Shown here: piece after piece, positions 1 through 8,073 of the stretch
Position numbering within the stretch: the stretch's first letter is position 1
Layout: every line of letters begins with the position of its first letter
Assembly: GCA_943330855.2 (NCBI GenBank)
Contig: CALQJI020000046.1
Span: 1-40,732, forward strand
Direction: 5' to 3'
DNA: 40,732 bases
Source of the DNA: Klebsiella pneumoniae
GTDB taxonomy: Bacteria > Verrucomicrobiota > Verrucomicrobiia > Limisphaerales > SXTU01
The notes under the pieces: model-generated
The model's database searches: none
The model's input: the letters and a program-made list of their open reading frames with translations, nothing else
What the model was told of the DNA's origin: nothing
Program-made: the position numbers and the translations under genes

Positions 1-755
1 AGTCGGGACAGGACGGCAAAGAGGGTGAAGGCAAGGAGGGTTCCAAAGCTGGTCAGGGCGGAAAGCAAGGCGAGGGCAAGGAAGGCGGGAAGGCTGGCCA
101 AGGCGGACAGCAACCTGGTGGTAAAGACGGCAAAGACGGAAAGGGCGGGAAACAAGGCGAGCAACCCGGCGAAGGTCAGGGCAAGGGCGGCGGTTCCGGT
201 CAGCAGCCCGGTGGCGAGCAGGCGGGCGACAACAGTCTTTCACCCGGCAAGCAGGACGGGAAGCAGGCCAAAGGCGGCCAGCGCGGTGGCGAGGGCGGTG
301 GCGAGGGCGGTTCCCGTAACACCAATCAGCGCGGCGACGAACGAGGGGGTTTTGAGGGTATTCTCCCGGCGGGCGTCATCGCCGAGCGCGGCGGGGAGCA
401 GGCCGGTCCTATTACGAGCGAGCGGGGTTACGCGGACTTCAGCGACCGCCTGCGCGACGTGGAGGAGATGGTGGATTCGAGCGAGTTGCGGAACCAGTTG
501 CAGACCGTGCGCGAGCGGCTGCGGGCCGAGCGAGTGGAGTTCAAACGCACCGGGTTGGAGCCAACGAAGTGGGACCTCGTGCGGGTGCAGGTGATGAAAC
601 CGCTGGTCGAGGTGCGGCAGCGCCTCGAGGAGGAGTTGGCCAAGCGCGACAACCGCGAGGCGATGGTGCCGATTGACCGCGACCCGGTGCCGGGCCGCTT
701 CTCCGAGCTGGTTCGGAAGTATTACGAGAACCTCGGGAAGGATGCCGGCAAGTGA
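1..755 (+). CDS. Gly/Lys/Gln-rich protein, C-terminal part (5' end outside window)
   Basis: The frame starting at base 3 is open from the window edge to the TGA at 753-755, so this is the 3' part of a longer gene. The first ~110 codons are low-complexity sequence dominated by Gly, Lys, Gln and Glu (repeats such as GGKQGEG and GQQPGG). A conserved-looking, charged helical tail of ~110 residues follows from about base 420 (DVEEMVDSSELRNQLQTVRE, ending VRKYYENLGK). Its position just ahead of a membrane VWA/amidotransferase-like gene fits the MoxR/DUF58/VWA clusters of PVC bacteria, where a large DUF4175-like coiled-coil protein often sits at this place. That assignment is inference; the visible part has no catalytic motif. 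The gap to the next gene is only 42 bp, so co-transcription is likely. Confidence 0.75.
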   Translation, partial: SGQDGKEGEGKEGSKAGQGGKQGEGKEGGKAGQGGQQPGGKDGKDGKGGKQGEQPGEGQGKGGGSGQQPGGEQAGDNSLSPGKQDGKQAKGGQRGGEGGGEGGSRNTNQRGDERGGFEGILPAGVIAERGGEQAGPITSERGYADFSDRLRDVEEMVDSSELRNQLQTVRERLRAERVEFKRTGLEPTKWDLVRVQVMKPLVEVRQRLEEELAKRDNREAMVPIDRDPVPGRFSELVRKYYENLGKDAGK

Positions 756-797
756 TTTCCATGGGATTGTGCAGCTCTAGCGGACTATAGGAAGGTG

Positions 798-3164
798 ATG
801 CTCGCTTCGCTTATCTTTACAGGGCGCGACTGGCTGGTGCCGGTGCTGGTGCTCGCGGGCCTCGGTGGCGCGGCGCTGGTGTGGGGTTACACGCGGGCGG
901 CGGCTGACAAGGGACTACGAGTGACTTGTGCGCTGCTCAAGGTGCTCGGCGTCGTCGCGCTCGCGCTGTGTCTGCTGGAGCCGCTGTGGACCGGGCAGCG
1001 CGTGAAGCCCGGCGCGAACTTGCTCGCGGTCGTCGCGGACAACAGTCAGGGGATGCAAATCCACGACCGGGGCAATGCGCAGAGTCGCGGCGAGTTCCTG
1101 CGCGACGCACTCGCAGGCAAGGGCGCGGACTGGCTCGCGAAACTCCGCGAGAACTTCGAGGTGCGCGGCTATGTCTTCGACTCGCGGCTCCAGCCCAGCA
1201 CGGACTTCACGGAACTTAACTTCGACGGGCGCGCTTCCGCCATCGGCAGCGCACTCACTACGTTGAAGGAGCGGCTCGGCAACCGCCCCATCGCCGGCAT
1301 CGTGCTGCTTACCGACGGCAACGCCACGGACATCGCGGGCGAGCTGCCGGACTTGAAGGGTTTGCCGCCGATTTATCCCGTGGTCATTGGGCGCGAGGAC
1401 GCGGACCGCGACATCGCGCTGGTAAACGTGGGCGTGACGCAGACTTCCTTCGAGGACGCGCCAGTGACGATTCAGGCCGAGGCCACCGCCAGCGGTTACG
1501 CCGGCGCGGACGTGAAGGCGGAGTTGCTCGACCGCGCGGGCAAGGTCATCGAGCAGCAGACCGTGCGCGTGAAGGGCAGCAGCGAGACGATGACGTTCCG
1601 CTTCCAACTCAAGCCGGAGCAGAAGGGCGTTTCCTTCTATCGCGTGCGTGTCGGGGCGCAGGGCGAGGGCGGGCAGTTTGCCGACGCGAAGACTTCCGTC
1701 GAGGCCACGCTCGCGAACAACACGCGCGTGCTCGCGGTGGACCGGGGGCGCGGGCCGTTCCGCATTCTCTACGTCAGCGGGCGGCCCAACTGGGAGTTCA
1801 AGTTCCTCAACCGCGCGCTCGCCGAGGACGACCAGGTCGAGTTGCTCGGGCTGATTCGCATCGCCAAGCGCGAACCGAAGTTCGCCTTCCGTGGGCGCGC
1901 GGGCGAATCGAGTAACCCGCTCTTCCGTGGCTTCGGCAACCAGTCGAAGGAGGAAATCGAGCGCTACGACCAGCCGGTGTTGGTGCGCCTGAACACGAAG
2001 GACGCGGAGGAACTGGCGAAGGGTTTCCCCGCCACTCCCGAGGAGTTGTTCGGCTACCACGCCATCATCGTGGATGACTTGGAGGCGGAGTTTTTCACGC
2101 TGGACCAGAAGTCGTTGCTGCAAAAATTCGTGAGCGAGCGCGGCGGCGGGTTTCTCATGCTCGGCGGCGCGGAGACCTTCCACGAGGGCGGCTACCTGCG
2201 CACGCCCATCGGCGACATGCTGCCGGTCTATCTCGACCGCACGTCGGACGAGACGGCGCGGGAGAACCTCCGCCTCGGCCTGACGCGCGAGGGTTGGCTC
2301 CAATCGTGGGCGCGCTTGCGCCCGACGGAAGGCGAGGAGAAGTCGCGCCTCGAAGCGATGCCGGGCTTCGCGCTCCTCAACGAAGTGCGCGACCTCAAGC
2401 CCGGCGCGAGCAGCATCGCGACGGTGACCGACGCCGCCGGGCGTGCGCACCTGGCGGTGGCGACGCAGCGCTTCGGCCACGGGCGCACGGCGGTCGTGAC
2501 CGTGGGCGACCTGTGGCGCTGGGGTTTGCGCGAGCCGGAGATGCACGCGGACATGGACAAGGCGTGGCGGCAGCTCACGCGCTGGCTCGTCGCGGATGTG
2601 CCGAACAAAGTGGAACTCACCGCGCAGCCGAAGAAAGGCGATGCGAACCAAGCCGTCGAGCTGCGCGTGCGCGTGCGTGACCTGAAGTTTCAGCCGCTCG
2701 ACAACGCGACCGTGATACTGAACGTGCAGCCCGTCCTCGGCGGCGTGAGCAACGCGCCGGCGATTCGCCTGCCCGCCGAGCCGTCCACCACGGAGCCGGG
2801 GCTTTACACCGCGACCTTTGTGCCGCGCGAGACGGGTGGCTACCACGTCGAGGCGACGGCCACAAACAGTCTCGGGGCGGAGGCGGGCCGGGCCGTGGCG
2901 GGCTGGACGACGGACTTGGCCGCTGAGGAATTCCGTTCGCTCAAACCGAATCGCGCGCTGCTCGAAACCATCGCGAAGCAGACCGGCGGCGAAGTCGTGG
3001 ACATGGGCGCGCTCGGCTCGTTCGCGAGCCGCCTGCCGAGCTTGAAAGCGCCCGTGACCGAGGCGTGGACGATGCCGCTGTGGCATCAACCGCTGGTGTT
3101 CGCCTTCGCGCTGCTGTGCTTCATCGCCGAGTGGGGGCTGCGGAGAAAGAGAGGATTGCCATGA
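798..3164 (+). CDS. Membrane VWA / glutamine amidotransferase-like protein
   Basis: Protein of 788 aa. Two N-terminal membrane helices (about 12-30 and 41-61) are followed by a VWA-like domain and then a class I glutamine-amidotransferase-like fold. The latter shows RILYVSGRPNWEFKFLNRAL, the pair IIVDDLEAEFF, and GGGFLMLGGAETF. An Ig-like segment and a C-terminal membrane helix (about 762-780) end the protein. The VWA metal site reads DNSQG rather than DxSxS, so metal binding may be weak. No amidotransferase nucleophile Cys is evident at the GGAETF position, which is usual for this membrane family. An in-frame GTG lies at 795, but AGGAAG at 789-794 is better spaced for the ATG at 798. The stop overlaps the next start (ATGA). 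Likely a membrane scaffold in a MoxR/VWA-type operon; its partner and substrate are unknown. Confidence 0.85.
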   Translation: MLASLIFTGRDWLVPVLVLAGLGGAALVWGYTRAAADKGLRVTCALLKVLGVVALALCLLEPLWTGQRVKPGANLLAVVADNSQGMQIHDRGNAQSRGEFLRDALAGKGADWLAKLRENFEVRGYVFDSRLQPSTDFTELNFDGRASAIGSALTTLKERLGNRPIAGIVLLTDGNATDIAGELPDLKGLPPIYPVVIGREDADRDIALVNVGVTQTSFEDAPVTIQAEATASGYAGADVKAELLDRAGKVIEQQTVRVKGSSETMTFRFQLKPEQKGVSFYRVRVGAQGEGGQFADAKTSVEATLANNTRVLAVDRGRGPFRILYVSGRPNWEFKFLNRALAEDDQVELLGLIRIAKREPKFAFRGRAGESSNPLFRGFGNQSKEEIERYDQPVLVRLNTKDAEELAKGFPATPEELFGYHAIIVDDLEAEFFTLDQKSLLQKFVSERGGGFLMLGGAETFHEGGYLRTPIGDMLPVYLDRTSDETARENLRLGLTREGWLQSWARLRPTEGEEKSRLEAMPGFALLNEVRDLKPGASSIATVTDAAGRAHLAVATQRFGHGRTAVVTVGDLWRWGLREPEMHADMDKAWRQLTRWLVADVPNKVELTAQPKKGDANQAVELRVRVRDLKFQPLDNATVILNVQPVLGGVSNAPAIRLPAEPSTTEPGLYTATFVPRETGGYHVEATATNSLGAEAGRAVAGWTTDLAAEEFRSLKPNRALLETIAKQTGGEVVDMGALGSFASRLPSLKAPVTEAWTMPLWHQPLVFAFALLCFIAEWGLRRKRGLP

Positions 3165-4111
3165 TGCATTGGCTGTCCATTTTGCTGGCTGCTGCCTGTC
3201 TCGCCCACGCGGAGACAGCGGACAAACCCAGTCTCTTCGTCCTCGTCGGCGCGGCGGGGGAGGAGGAGTTCGGTAAGCAATTCGCGGACGCGGCGGCGAA
3301 GTGGGCGAAGGTCGCGGACGCGGCGCAGGCGAAGCTGGTGGCCATCGGCTGGAAGGGCGCGGAGACGAATGACCTCGCGCGCTTGAAGGCGGCGCTGGAG
3401 GCGGAGGTCAAGGACGGCAGCGGCGAAGTGTGGCTCGTGCTGCTCGGCCACGGCACTTTCGATGGCAAGGAAGCGCGCTTCAACCTGCGCGGGCCGGACC
3501 TCGGCGCGAGTGAACTTGTGGAGTGGCTCAAGCCGTTCAAGCGGCCCGTCGCGGTGGTGAACTGTGCGTCGGCCAGCGGGCCTTTTATCAACAAACTTGC
3601 CGCCCCGGGCCGCATCGTCGTGACCGCGACGCGCAGCGGGCAGGAAGTGAACTTTACGCGCTTCGGCGGGCACTTCGCCGACGCCATCAGCAGCGCGGAG
3701 TCGGACTTGGACAAGGACGGGCAGACCTCGTTGCTGGAGGCGTATCTTCTCGCATCGAGCCGGGTCGCGGAGTTTTACAACACCGAGGGTCGGCTCGCGA
3801 CGGAGCATCCGTTGCTCGATGACAACGGCGATGGACTCGGCACGCCGCCCGACTGGTTTCGCGGCGTGCGCGCGGTGAAGAAGGCGAAGGAAGGCGCGAG
3901 TGCGGACGGCTTGCGCGCGCATCAGTTCGTGCTCGTGCGCAGCGAACAGGAGCGGAAGCTGCCGCCCGCCGTGCGCGCGAAGCGGGACGAGTTGGAGCTG
4001 GCCATCGGCAAGTTGCGCGATGAGAAGGCCGCGATGCCGGAGCCGGAGTATTACAAGCTGCTGGAGCCGATGCTACTGGACCTCGCGCGGCTGTATCAGT
4101 CGGCGAAGTGA
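3161..4111 (+). CDS. Secreted clan CD (C13/caspase-like) cysteine peptidase
   Basis: Protein of 316 aa. The start overlaps the upstream stop as ATGA, giving translational coupling. An N-terminal signal peptide is followed by a clan CD fold: the catalytic His lies in LLGHGTFDG (His97) and the catalytic Cys in VVNCASASG (Cys135), each after a hydrophobic strand as in legumain/caspase-like peptidases. The motif DLDKDGQTSLLEAYLLA (about 182-198) is an EF-hand-like segment that often follows the Cys in bacterial C13-like proteins. The C-terminus is a charged helix. Coupling to the membrane VWA/GATase-like protein suggests the two work together on the periplasmic side. The substrate is unknown and could be a gingipain-, C13- or C14-type target. 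Confidence 0.8.
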   Translation: MMHWLSILLAAACLAHAETADKPSLFVLVGAAGEEEFGKQFADAAAKWAKVADAAQAKLVAIGWKGAETNDLARLKAALEAEVKDGSGEVWLVLLGHGTFDGKEARFNLRGPDLGASELVEWLKPFKRPVAVVNCASASGPFINKLAAPGRIVVTATRSGQEVNFTRFGGHFADAISSAESDLDKDGQTSLLEAYLLASSRVAEFYNTEGRLATEHPLLDDNGDGLGTPPDWFRGVRAVKKAKEGASADGLRAHQFVLVRSEQERKLPPAVRAKRDELELAIGKLRDEKAAMPEPEYYKLLEPMLLDLARLYQSAK

Positions 4112-4135
4112 GTGTGCCGGCGGCTGGCAGCTGCC

Positions 4136-5158
4136 TCACGGGCTGCGCGCCGGGCGCACGACGGAGAGTCCCTTCAACAAGTCCAAGGCGCGGGCCAGTG
4201 CGGGGTCGCGCACCTGCGGGATGGCAACGGAGGGGGTGGTGACGACCGGCGCCGACTCGGGGTTCTGCCCTTCTTTCATCTGCCGGAGCAACTCGGCTTC
4301 GTTGACGCGGACCGGTGGTCCCTTCCCCTGTTTGGCCACGCTGGCACTGCTTCCCGAGCCACCCAGCTTCCGATACGGCTCGGCAAAGAAGGCCTGCTCC
4401 TCCTCCGCGCCTACGGTGACGGCGATGTCGGGACGCAGGCCCGTGGACGGCATCGCGTGCCCGTCGCCGAGTTTCGTTTCACCCGTTGCGATGCGGAGCC
4501 GCTGGCCGGTGCTGAGGGTGAAGTCCTTGAACTGCCGCACGCCGCCGGGCGTGCCCGAACCGATGAGCAGGCCGACTTGATTCTGTCGCAGCAGCGCCGC
4601 TAACACTTCCGCCGCGCCGCTGGTGTTGCGGTTCACGAGGATGGCGGTCGGCAATTGGATGGCGTTTGTCTTTGTCGTGGCGCGCAACACCTCACCTTCG
4701 ACGGTCAGCAACACGCGGTCGGTGGCGATGAAGCGGTCGGCGGCGCGTGCGGCCGCCTTCTGATCCACGCCGCCCGCGTAACGCAGATCAAGGATCAGGC
4801 CGCGAAGCTTCTCGGCTCCGCCAAGTTTGGTGAACTCTGCCGCCACTGCGTCCTCCAACTTTGGGCCCACGTGACTGAGACGCACATAGCCGAAGATGCC
4901 ATCGAACACGGCGCTCTTGCTGACTGCGGGTCCGGTGGGTGTGGCGGCGACAGGGGAAGTTTTTGCATCGAGCAGCACCCTGCCGTCGAGCTGACTGAGG
5001 AAGGCGTCTAGTGCCGCGCGCTCGAACTCCGTTGGGGTGAGGCCACCGAGGTTCGTGCGGACGAGATCGAGCACCTCTTGGAATTTCGGCGGGGTGCTGG
5101 TCGCGGCCGCGGTGGTGAGCGGCAGGGCCAGACACGCGGCGAGTAGGAGTGGTTTCAT
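4136..5158 (-). CDS. Secreted S41 (tail-specific protease)-like protein, probably inactive
   Basis: Protein of 340 aa with a signal peptide (MKPLLLAACLALPLTTAAA), which fixes the start at 5158. S41 core features are present: GLILDLRYAGG at ~120-130, TAILVNRNTSGAAEVLAALL at 171-190, LLIGSGTPGGVRQF at 197-210, and the late motif PSTGLRPDI. In active S41 peptidases the second block reads like GTASASE and the third like TFGKG. Aligned by eye, the catalytic Ser position is Gly181 and the general-base Lys position is also Gly. A Ser is present one residue earlier (Ser180), so loss of activity is likely but not certain. No PDZ domain is seen before the core. It is convergent with the C13-like gene (24 bp apart) and divergent from the sulfite-oxidase-like gene. 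Confidence 0.8.
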   Translation of the reverse strand: MKPLLLAACLALPLTTAAATSTPPKFQEVLDLVRTNLGGLTPTEFERAALDAFLSQLDGRVLLDAKTSPVAATPTGPAVSKSAVFDGIFGYVRLSHVGPKLEDAVAAEFTKLGGAEKLRGLILDLRYAGGVDQKAAARAADRFIATDRVLLTVEGEVLRATTKTNAIQLPTAILVNRNTSGAAEVLAALLRQNQVGLLIGSGTPGGVRQFKDFTLSTGQRLRIATGETKLGDGHAMPSTGLRPDIAVTVGAEEEQAFFAEPYRKLGGSGSSASVAKQGKGPPVRVNEAELLRQMKEGQNPESAPVVTTPSVAIPQVRDPALARALDLLKGLSVVRPARSP

Positions 5159-5305
5159 GGTGAATGGCGCGTGCGGACGAACGGGGGTGAAGCTATTCCT
5201 CCCGCAGGTGAGCAGCAACGGCTTTTCGCCCGGGAATCGGAGATGCACACGCAGCCGCCGGCAAACTTGCAAATGCCCCCGGCCAACCGCACGGTTTGCT
5301 CGCTG

Positions 5306-5938
5306 ATGAACGTCGATTACATCGCGCGGAAGGAGCGCTGGGCGCGCAAGATGGCGGGGCAGGAAAAGCCCGCGGTCCGCTCCACGGACCGCCTCCCGCC
5401 CGGACAGCGGCAGGTTCACAACTTCCCCGTGCTCGACCTCGGCAATCATCCCGGCGTGCCGCTCGACCAGTGGGAGTTGAAGATTGGCGGGCATGTGGAG
5501 AATCCCGTGACGCTGACGTGGCAACAGTTTCTCGCGCTGCCGCAGTTCACGGACACGAGCGACTTTCACTGTGTAACTACGTGGAGCCAGTTCGACATGG
5601 CGTTCACGGGCGTCGCGTTTTTCACGCTCGCCGACCTCGTTAAGCCCAAGCCGAGCGCCACGCACGTCTTCTTCAAGAGCCACGACGGCTACTCGACCAA
5701 CAACCCGCTCGACGTGTGCCTCGACGACGACGTGCTCATCGCGCACTCGTGGAATGGAAAGCCGCTGCCCATCGAGCACGGCGGTCCCGCGCGCGTCATC
5801 GTGCCCAAGCGCTACGCTTGGAAGGGTGCGAAGTGGGTGCGCGAAATCACCTTCCTCGACCGAGACATTCTGGGCTTCTGGGAATTGCGCGGCTACTCGA
5901 ACACCGCTGACCCGTGGACGGAAGACCGGTTCTCGTGA
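5306..5938 (+). CDS. Sulfite oxidase-like molybdopterin-dependent oxidoreductase (COG2041)
   Basis: Protein of 210 aa from the ATG at 5306. In-frame ATGs at 5243 and 5273 would give a longer N-terminus, but conserved sequence begins near RLPPGQRQVHNFPVLDLG, and none of the starts has a strong Shine-Dalgarno. The sulfite-oxidase/YedY fold is shown by WELKIGG.VENPVTLTW, the molybdenum-ligand Cys in DFHCVTTWS (Cys89), DDVLIAHSWNGKPLP, and HGGPARVIVPKRYAWKGAKW. It lacks a Tat signal and a membrane anchor, so it is likely the short cytoplasmic form. The substrate is unknown. The gene is transcribed away from the S41-like gene across a 147-bp gap that should contain both promoters. Confidence 0.88.
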   Translation: MNVDYIARKERWARKMAGQEKPAVRSTDRLPPGQRQVHNFPVLDLGNHPGVPLDQWELKIGGHVENPVTLTWQQFLALPQFTDTSDFHCVTTWSQFDMAFTGVAFFTLADLVKPKPSATHVFFKSHDGYSTNNPLDVCLDDDVLIAHSWNGKPLPIEHGGPARVIVPKRYAWKGAKWVREITFLDRDILGFWELRGYSNTADPWTEDRFS

Positions 5939-5991
5939 GGAACATTTTCAACCACTGACCTGCACTGACTGGCACTAATCCGATATTCCAA

Positions 5992-6204
5992 ATGACACCC
6001 ACCGAGGCGGCTGACTCCATCAAACAGACTTGTGACGAGATGTCCAAGGCCACGCTAAAACTCCAACCCGCCATCCGCGCACTGAACAATCAGGCCGCGC
6101 AGGATGAGTTGCTCAAGGCGACCTACGAGCTGACGAAGAACTTGGAGACGGTGAAGAAGATTGTCCGCAAGTCGCTCACTGGGACGGCGCCGCCGCTGAC
6201 GTGA
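5992..6204 (+). CDS. Small helical hypothetical protein
   Basis: Protein of 70 aa, rich in Lys, Glu, Gln and Leu and predicted mostly helical (for example DELLKATYELTKNLETVKKI). No signal peptide or metal motif is seen. It lies 53 bp downstream of the molybdoenzyme gene on the same strand and just before a palindromic repeat, so it may be the last gene of that transcript. No family is recognised. Amphipathic heptads and balanced composition make it look coding, but the start has no clear ribosome-binding site. Confidence 0.55.
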   Translation: MTPTEAADSIKQTCDEMSKATLKLQPAIRALNNQAAQDELLKATYELTKNLETVKKIVRKSLTGTAPPLT

Positions 6205-6206
6205 CC

Positions 6207-6338
6207 AGGTAGGGTGAGACTCTGTCGCACCCCATTTTGAGCGTAGCGAGCATCTCGGGCGCGCGCCACGGACCAGAAACTCGCTGCGCTCGCGCCTCCT
6301 GCGTGGGCAAATGGGGCTCGACGGAGTCTCGCCCTGCC
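6207..6338. repeat. Long imperfect palindromic intergenic repeat (REP-like)
   Basis: The arm at about 6207-6238 (core GGGTGAGACTCTGTCG) is the imperfect reverse complement of 6309-6338 (core CGACGGAGTCTCGCCC), with about 70 bp between. It fills the gap between two converging genes, so it may act as a bidirectional terminator. The GAGACTCCGTCGAGCC-type arm resembles dispersed repeats common in Verrucomicrobiota; that comparison is from memory. Confidence 0.7.
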
Positions 6339-6350
6339 GGGGTTGCCGTT

Positions 6351-7181
6351 TCACCCCACCGGCCGGATTTGCACACTCACCTCCAGCGTGCGTTCCGTGT
6401 TTCCCACGTAGTGCCCGCTGATGGGCGCGACATCGGCGTAGTCGCGGCCCACGGCGATTTTCACGTAGGTCTCGCCGGGTTGGCAGTTGTGCGTGGGGTC
6501 CAGCGCGCGCCAGCCGATGCCGGGGATGAGCACTTCCACCCACGCGTGCGTGGCGCTGGCGGACTCGGTGGCGAGGTAGCCGCTCACGTAGCACGCGGGG
6601 ATTCGCACGGCGCGGCACAGGCCCAGCAGGACGTGTGCGAAGTCCTGGCACACGCCGCGCCGTTGCGAGAGCACGTCCTTCATGTGCGTGTGGACGTGCG
6701 TCGAAGCCGTCACGTAGGTCAGGTGCGAGTGGACGAAGCGCATCAACGCCAGCGCCGCCTGCCAGGTGTCCTGCTGGTCGCTCAACACATCCAGCGCGAG
6801 CCGCCAGGTCTCTGGCAGCGTGTCCACGAAGCGGCTCGGTTGCAGGAAGTCGTAGCTCCGCTCCCACCGCAGCGCCTCGTCAATCCGCGCGAGCGGGAAC
6901 GGCGTCGCGTTGTCCGTCAGAACCATGCGGGGCCAAGTTGTCACCCGCGCCTGGCTTTCCACGGTCAGGGAGGCGTGCGGTTCGGGAATCTCGAAATGAT
7001 GAATGGTGTTGTGGTAAAAGTCCGCGTAGTGCCGCAGCCGGGTGGCGGGCAGCACGCGCAGCAGGAAGGAGTCAAGGGACTGCAGCTCGTTCGCCATCGG
7101 CTGGAGACGCACTTCGTTGAAGCTGTCGCGCACGGGCGACGCGTAGTTGAAGCGCGTGCGATGGAGGATATCCCACTTCAT
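6351..7181 (-). CDS. Transglutaminase-like protein, copy 1 (COG1305)
   Basis: Protein of 276 aa. It has the bacterial transglutaminase N-terminal domain (ILHRTRFNYASPVRDSFNEV, residues 5-24) and then a papain-like core. The catalytic triad is visible: Cys178 in RRGVCQDFAH, His212 in ATHAWVEV and Asp228 in ALDPTHN. No signal peptide, so probably cytoplasmic. It is the last gene of the - strand cluster, 19 bp after the second transglutaminase. In this family the enzyme travels with circularly permuted ATP-grasp and alpha-E proteins and is predicted to cleave or form amide bonds on a peptide or peptide-tagged protein; the substrate is not known. Confidence 0.92.
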   Translation of the reverse strand: MKWDILHRTRFNYASPVRDSFNEVRLQPMANELQSLDSFLLRVLPATRLRHYADFYHNTIHHFEIPEPHASLTVESQARVTTWPRMVLTDNATPFPLARIDEALRWERSYDFLQPSRFVDTLPETWRLALDVLSDQQDTWQAALALMRFVHSHLTYVTASTHVHTHMKDVLSQRRGVCQDFAHVLLGLCRAVRIPACYVSGYLATESASATHAWVEVLIPGIGWRALDPTHNCQPGETYVKIAVGRDYADVAPISGHYVGNTERTLEVSVQIRPVG

Positions 7182-7200
7182 GAGGTTGAGCCGGGCGCGC

Positions 7201-8073
7201 TCACGCCGGGGCCACGTCCACGGACACCTTCACCACATGCTCGCCGCCGCCGGTCAGCACGCCGCTGATGGGACTGACATCTCCGAAGTCGCGGCCATAC
7301 GCGACCGTGACGTGCTCGTGCGCGGGCACGACGTTGTTCGTGGGGTCGAAGTCCCCCCAGCCGAGGTCCGGGCAGAAGGCGGAGAACCACGCGTGCGAGG
7401 CGTCGGCGCCCACGAGCTGCTCCTTTCCCTCCGGCGGGCGCGTGCGCAAGTAGCCGCTCACGTAGCGCGCCGGCAGGCCGAGCGACCGCAGCGACGCAAT
7501 CGCCAGGTGCGCGAAGTCCTGACAAACGCCGCGCCGATGCTCAATGACTTCCGCCAGCGGCGTCGCGACGGTCGTGGCGACGGGGTCGTAAGTGAAGTCG
7601 GCGTGGATGCGGCGGTTCAGGTCGGCGACCGCGAGCAGGAGCGGGATGCCCGAGGGGAAACTTTCCTGTGCGTAGTCGGCCAGCTCCCGCATGACGGGCG
7701 CGCACGGGGAGTCGAAGGCGAACTGGTAAGGCTCGGCGACGGTGGGCGAGACCGGGTCCGAGAAGAGCGTCGCCACCTGTTCCCACGGCGGCGAGAGCGA
7801 CGCGGCAGGTGGGGTGGTTTCCGTCACGCTGACCAGGCTCTCGGCGGTGACTTCGAGCCGCTGGTGCAATTCCTGGATGCTGAAGAAACAGACGCGGTTA
7901 CCGAAGTAATCGGTCCGCAGCTTGCGCGCCGGCGGCTCGGGCGATATCCGCACATCGAAGTCGAGCAGTCGCTGGTATGCGAGCGTGCGCGGCTTCAACC
8001 GGGAGGCGTGGTGCGAGACTGTGACCGGCTCGCTGTAGTCATAGACCGTGCGGTGGATGATGCGGTAGTTCAC
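7201..8073 (-). CDS. Transglutaminase-like protein, copy 2 (COG1305)
   Basis: Protein of 290 aa starting at a GTG whose bases overlap the upstream stop (GTGA), so it is translationally coupled to the ATP-grasp/alpha-E fusion gene. It has an N-terminal transglutaminase domain (IIHRTVYDYSEPVTVSHHAS) and the core triad Cys184 (RRGVCQDFAH), His227 (ASHAWFSA) and Asp243 (DFDPTNN). It is clearly paralogous to the next gene but diverged in the middle third, so the two probably act on different bonds or partners. Coupling to the fusion gene ties it to the same reaction path. Confidence 0.92.
   Translation of the reverse strand: MNYRIIHRTVYDYSEPVTVSHHASRLKPRTLAYQRLLDFDVRISPEPPARKLRTDYFGNRVCFFSIQELHQRLEVTAESLVSVTETTPPAASLSPPWEQVATLFSDPVSPTVAEPYQFAFDSPCAPVMRELADYAQESFPSGIPLLLAVADLNRRIHADFTYDPVATTVATPLAEVIEHRRGVCQDFAHLAIASLRSLGLPARYVSGYLRTRPPEGKEQLVGADASHAWFSAFCPDLGWGDFDPTNNVVPAHEHVTVAYGRDFGDVSPISGVLTGGGEHVVKVSVDVAPA

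Noticed and set aside
915..3089. Long open frame opposite the VWA-protein gene
   Set aside because: Arg/His/Ala-rich shadow of a GC-rich gene; the + strand protein has clear domains and membrane helices.
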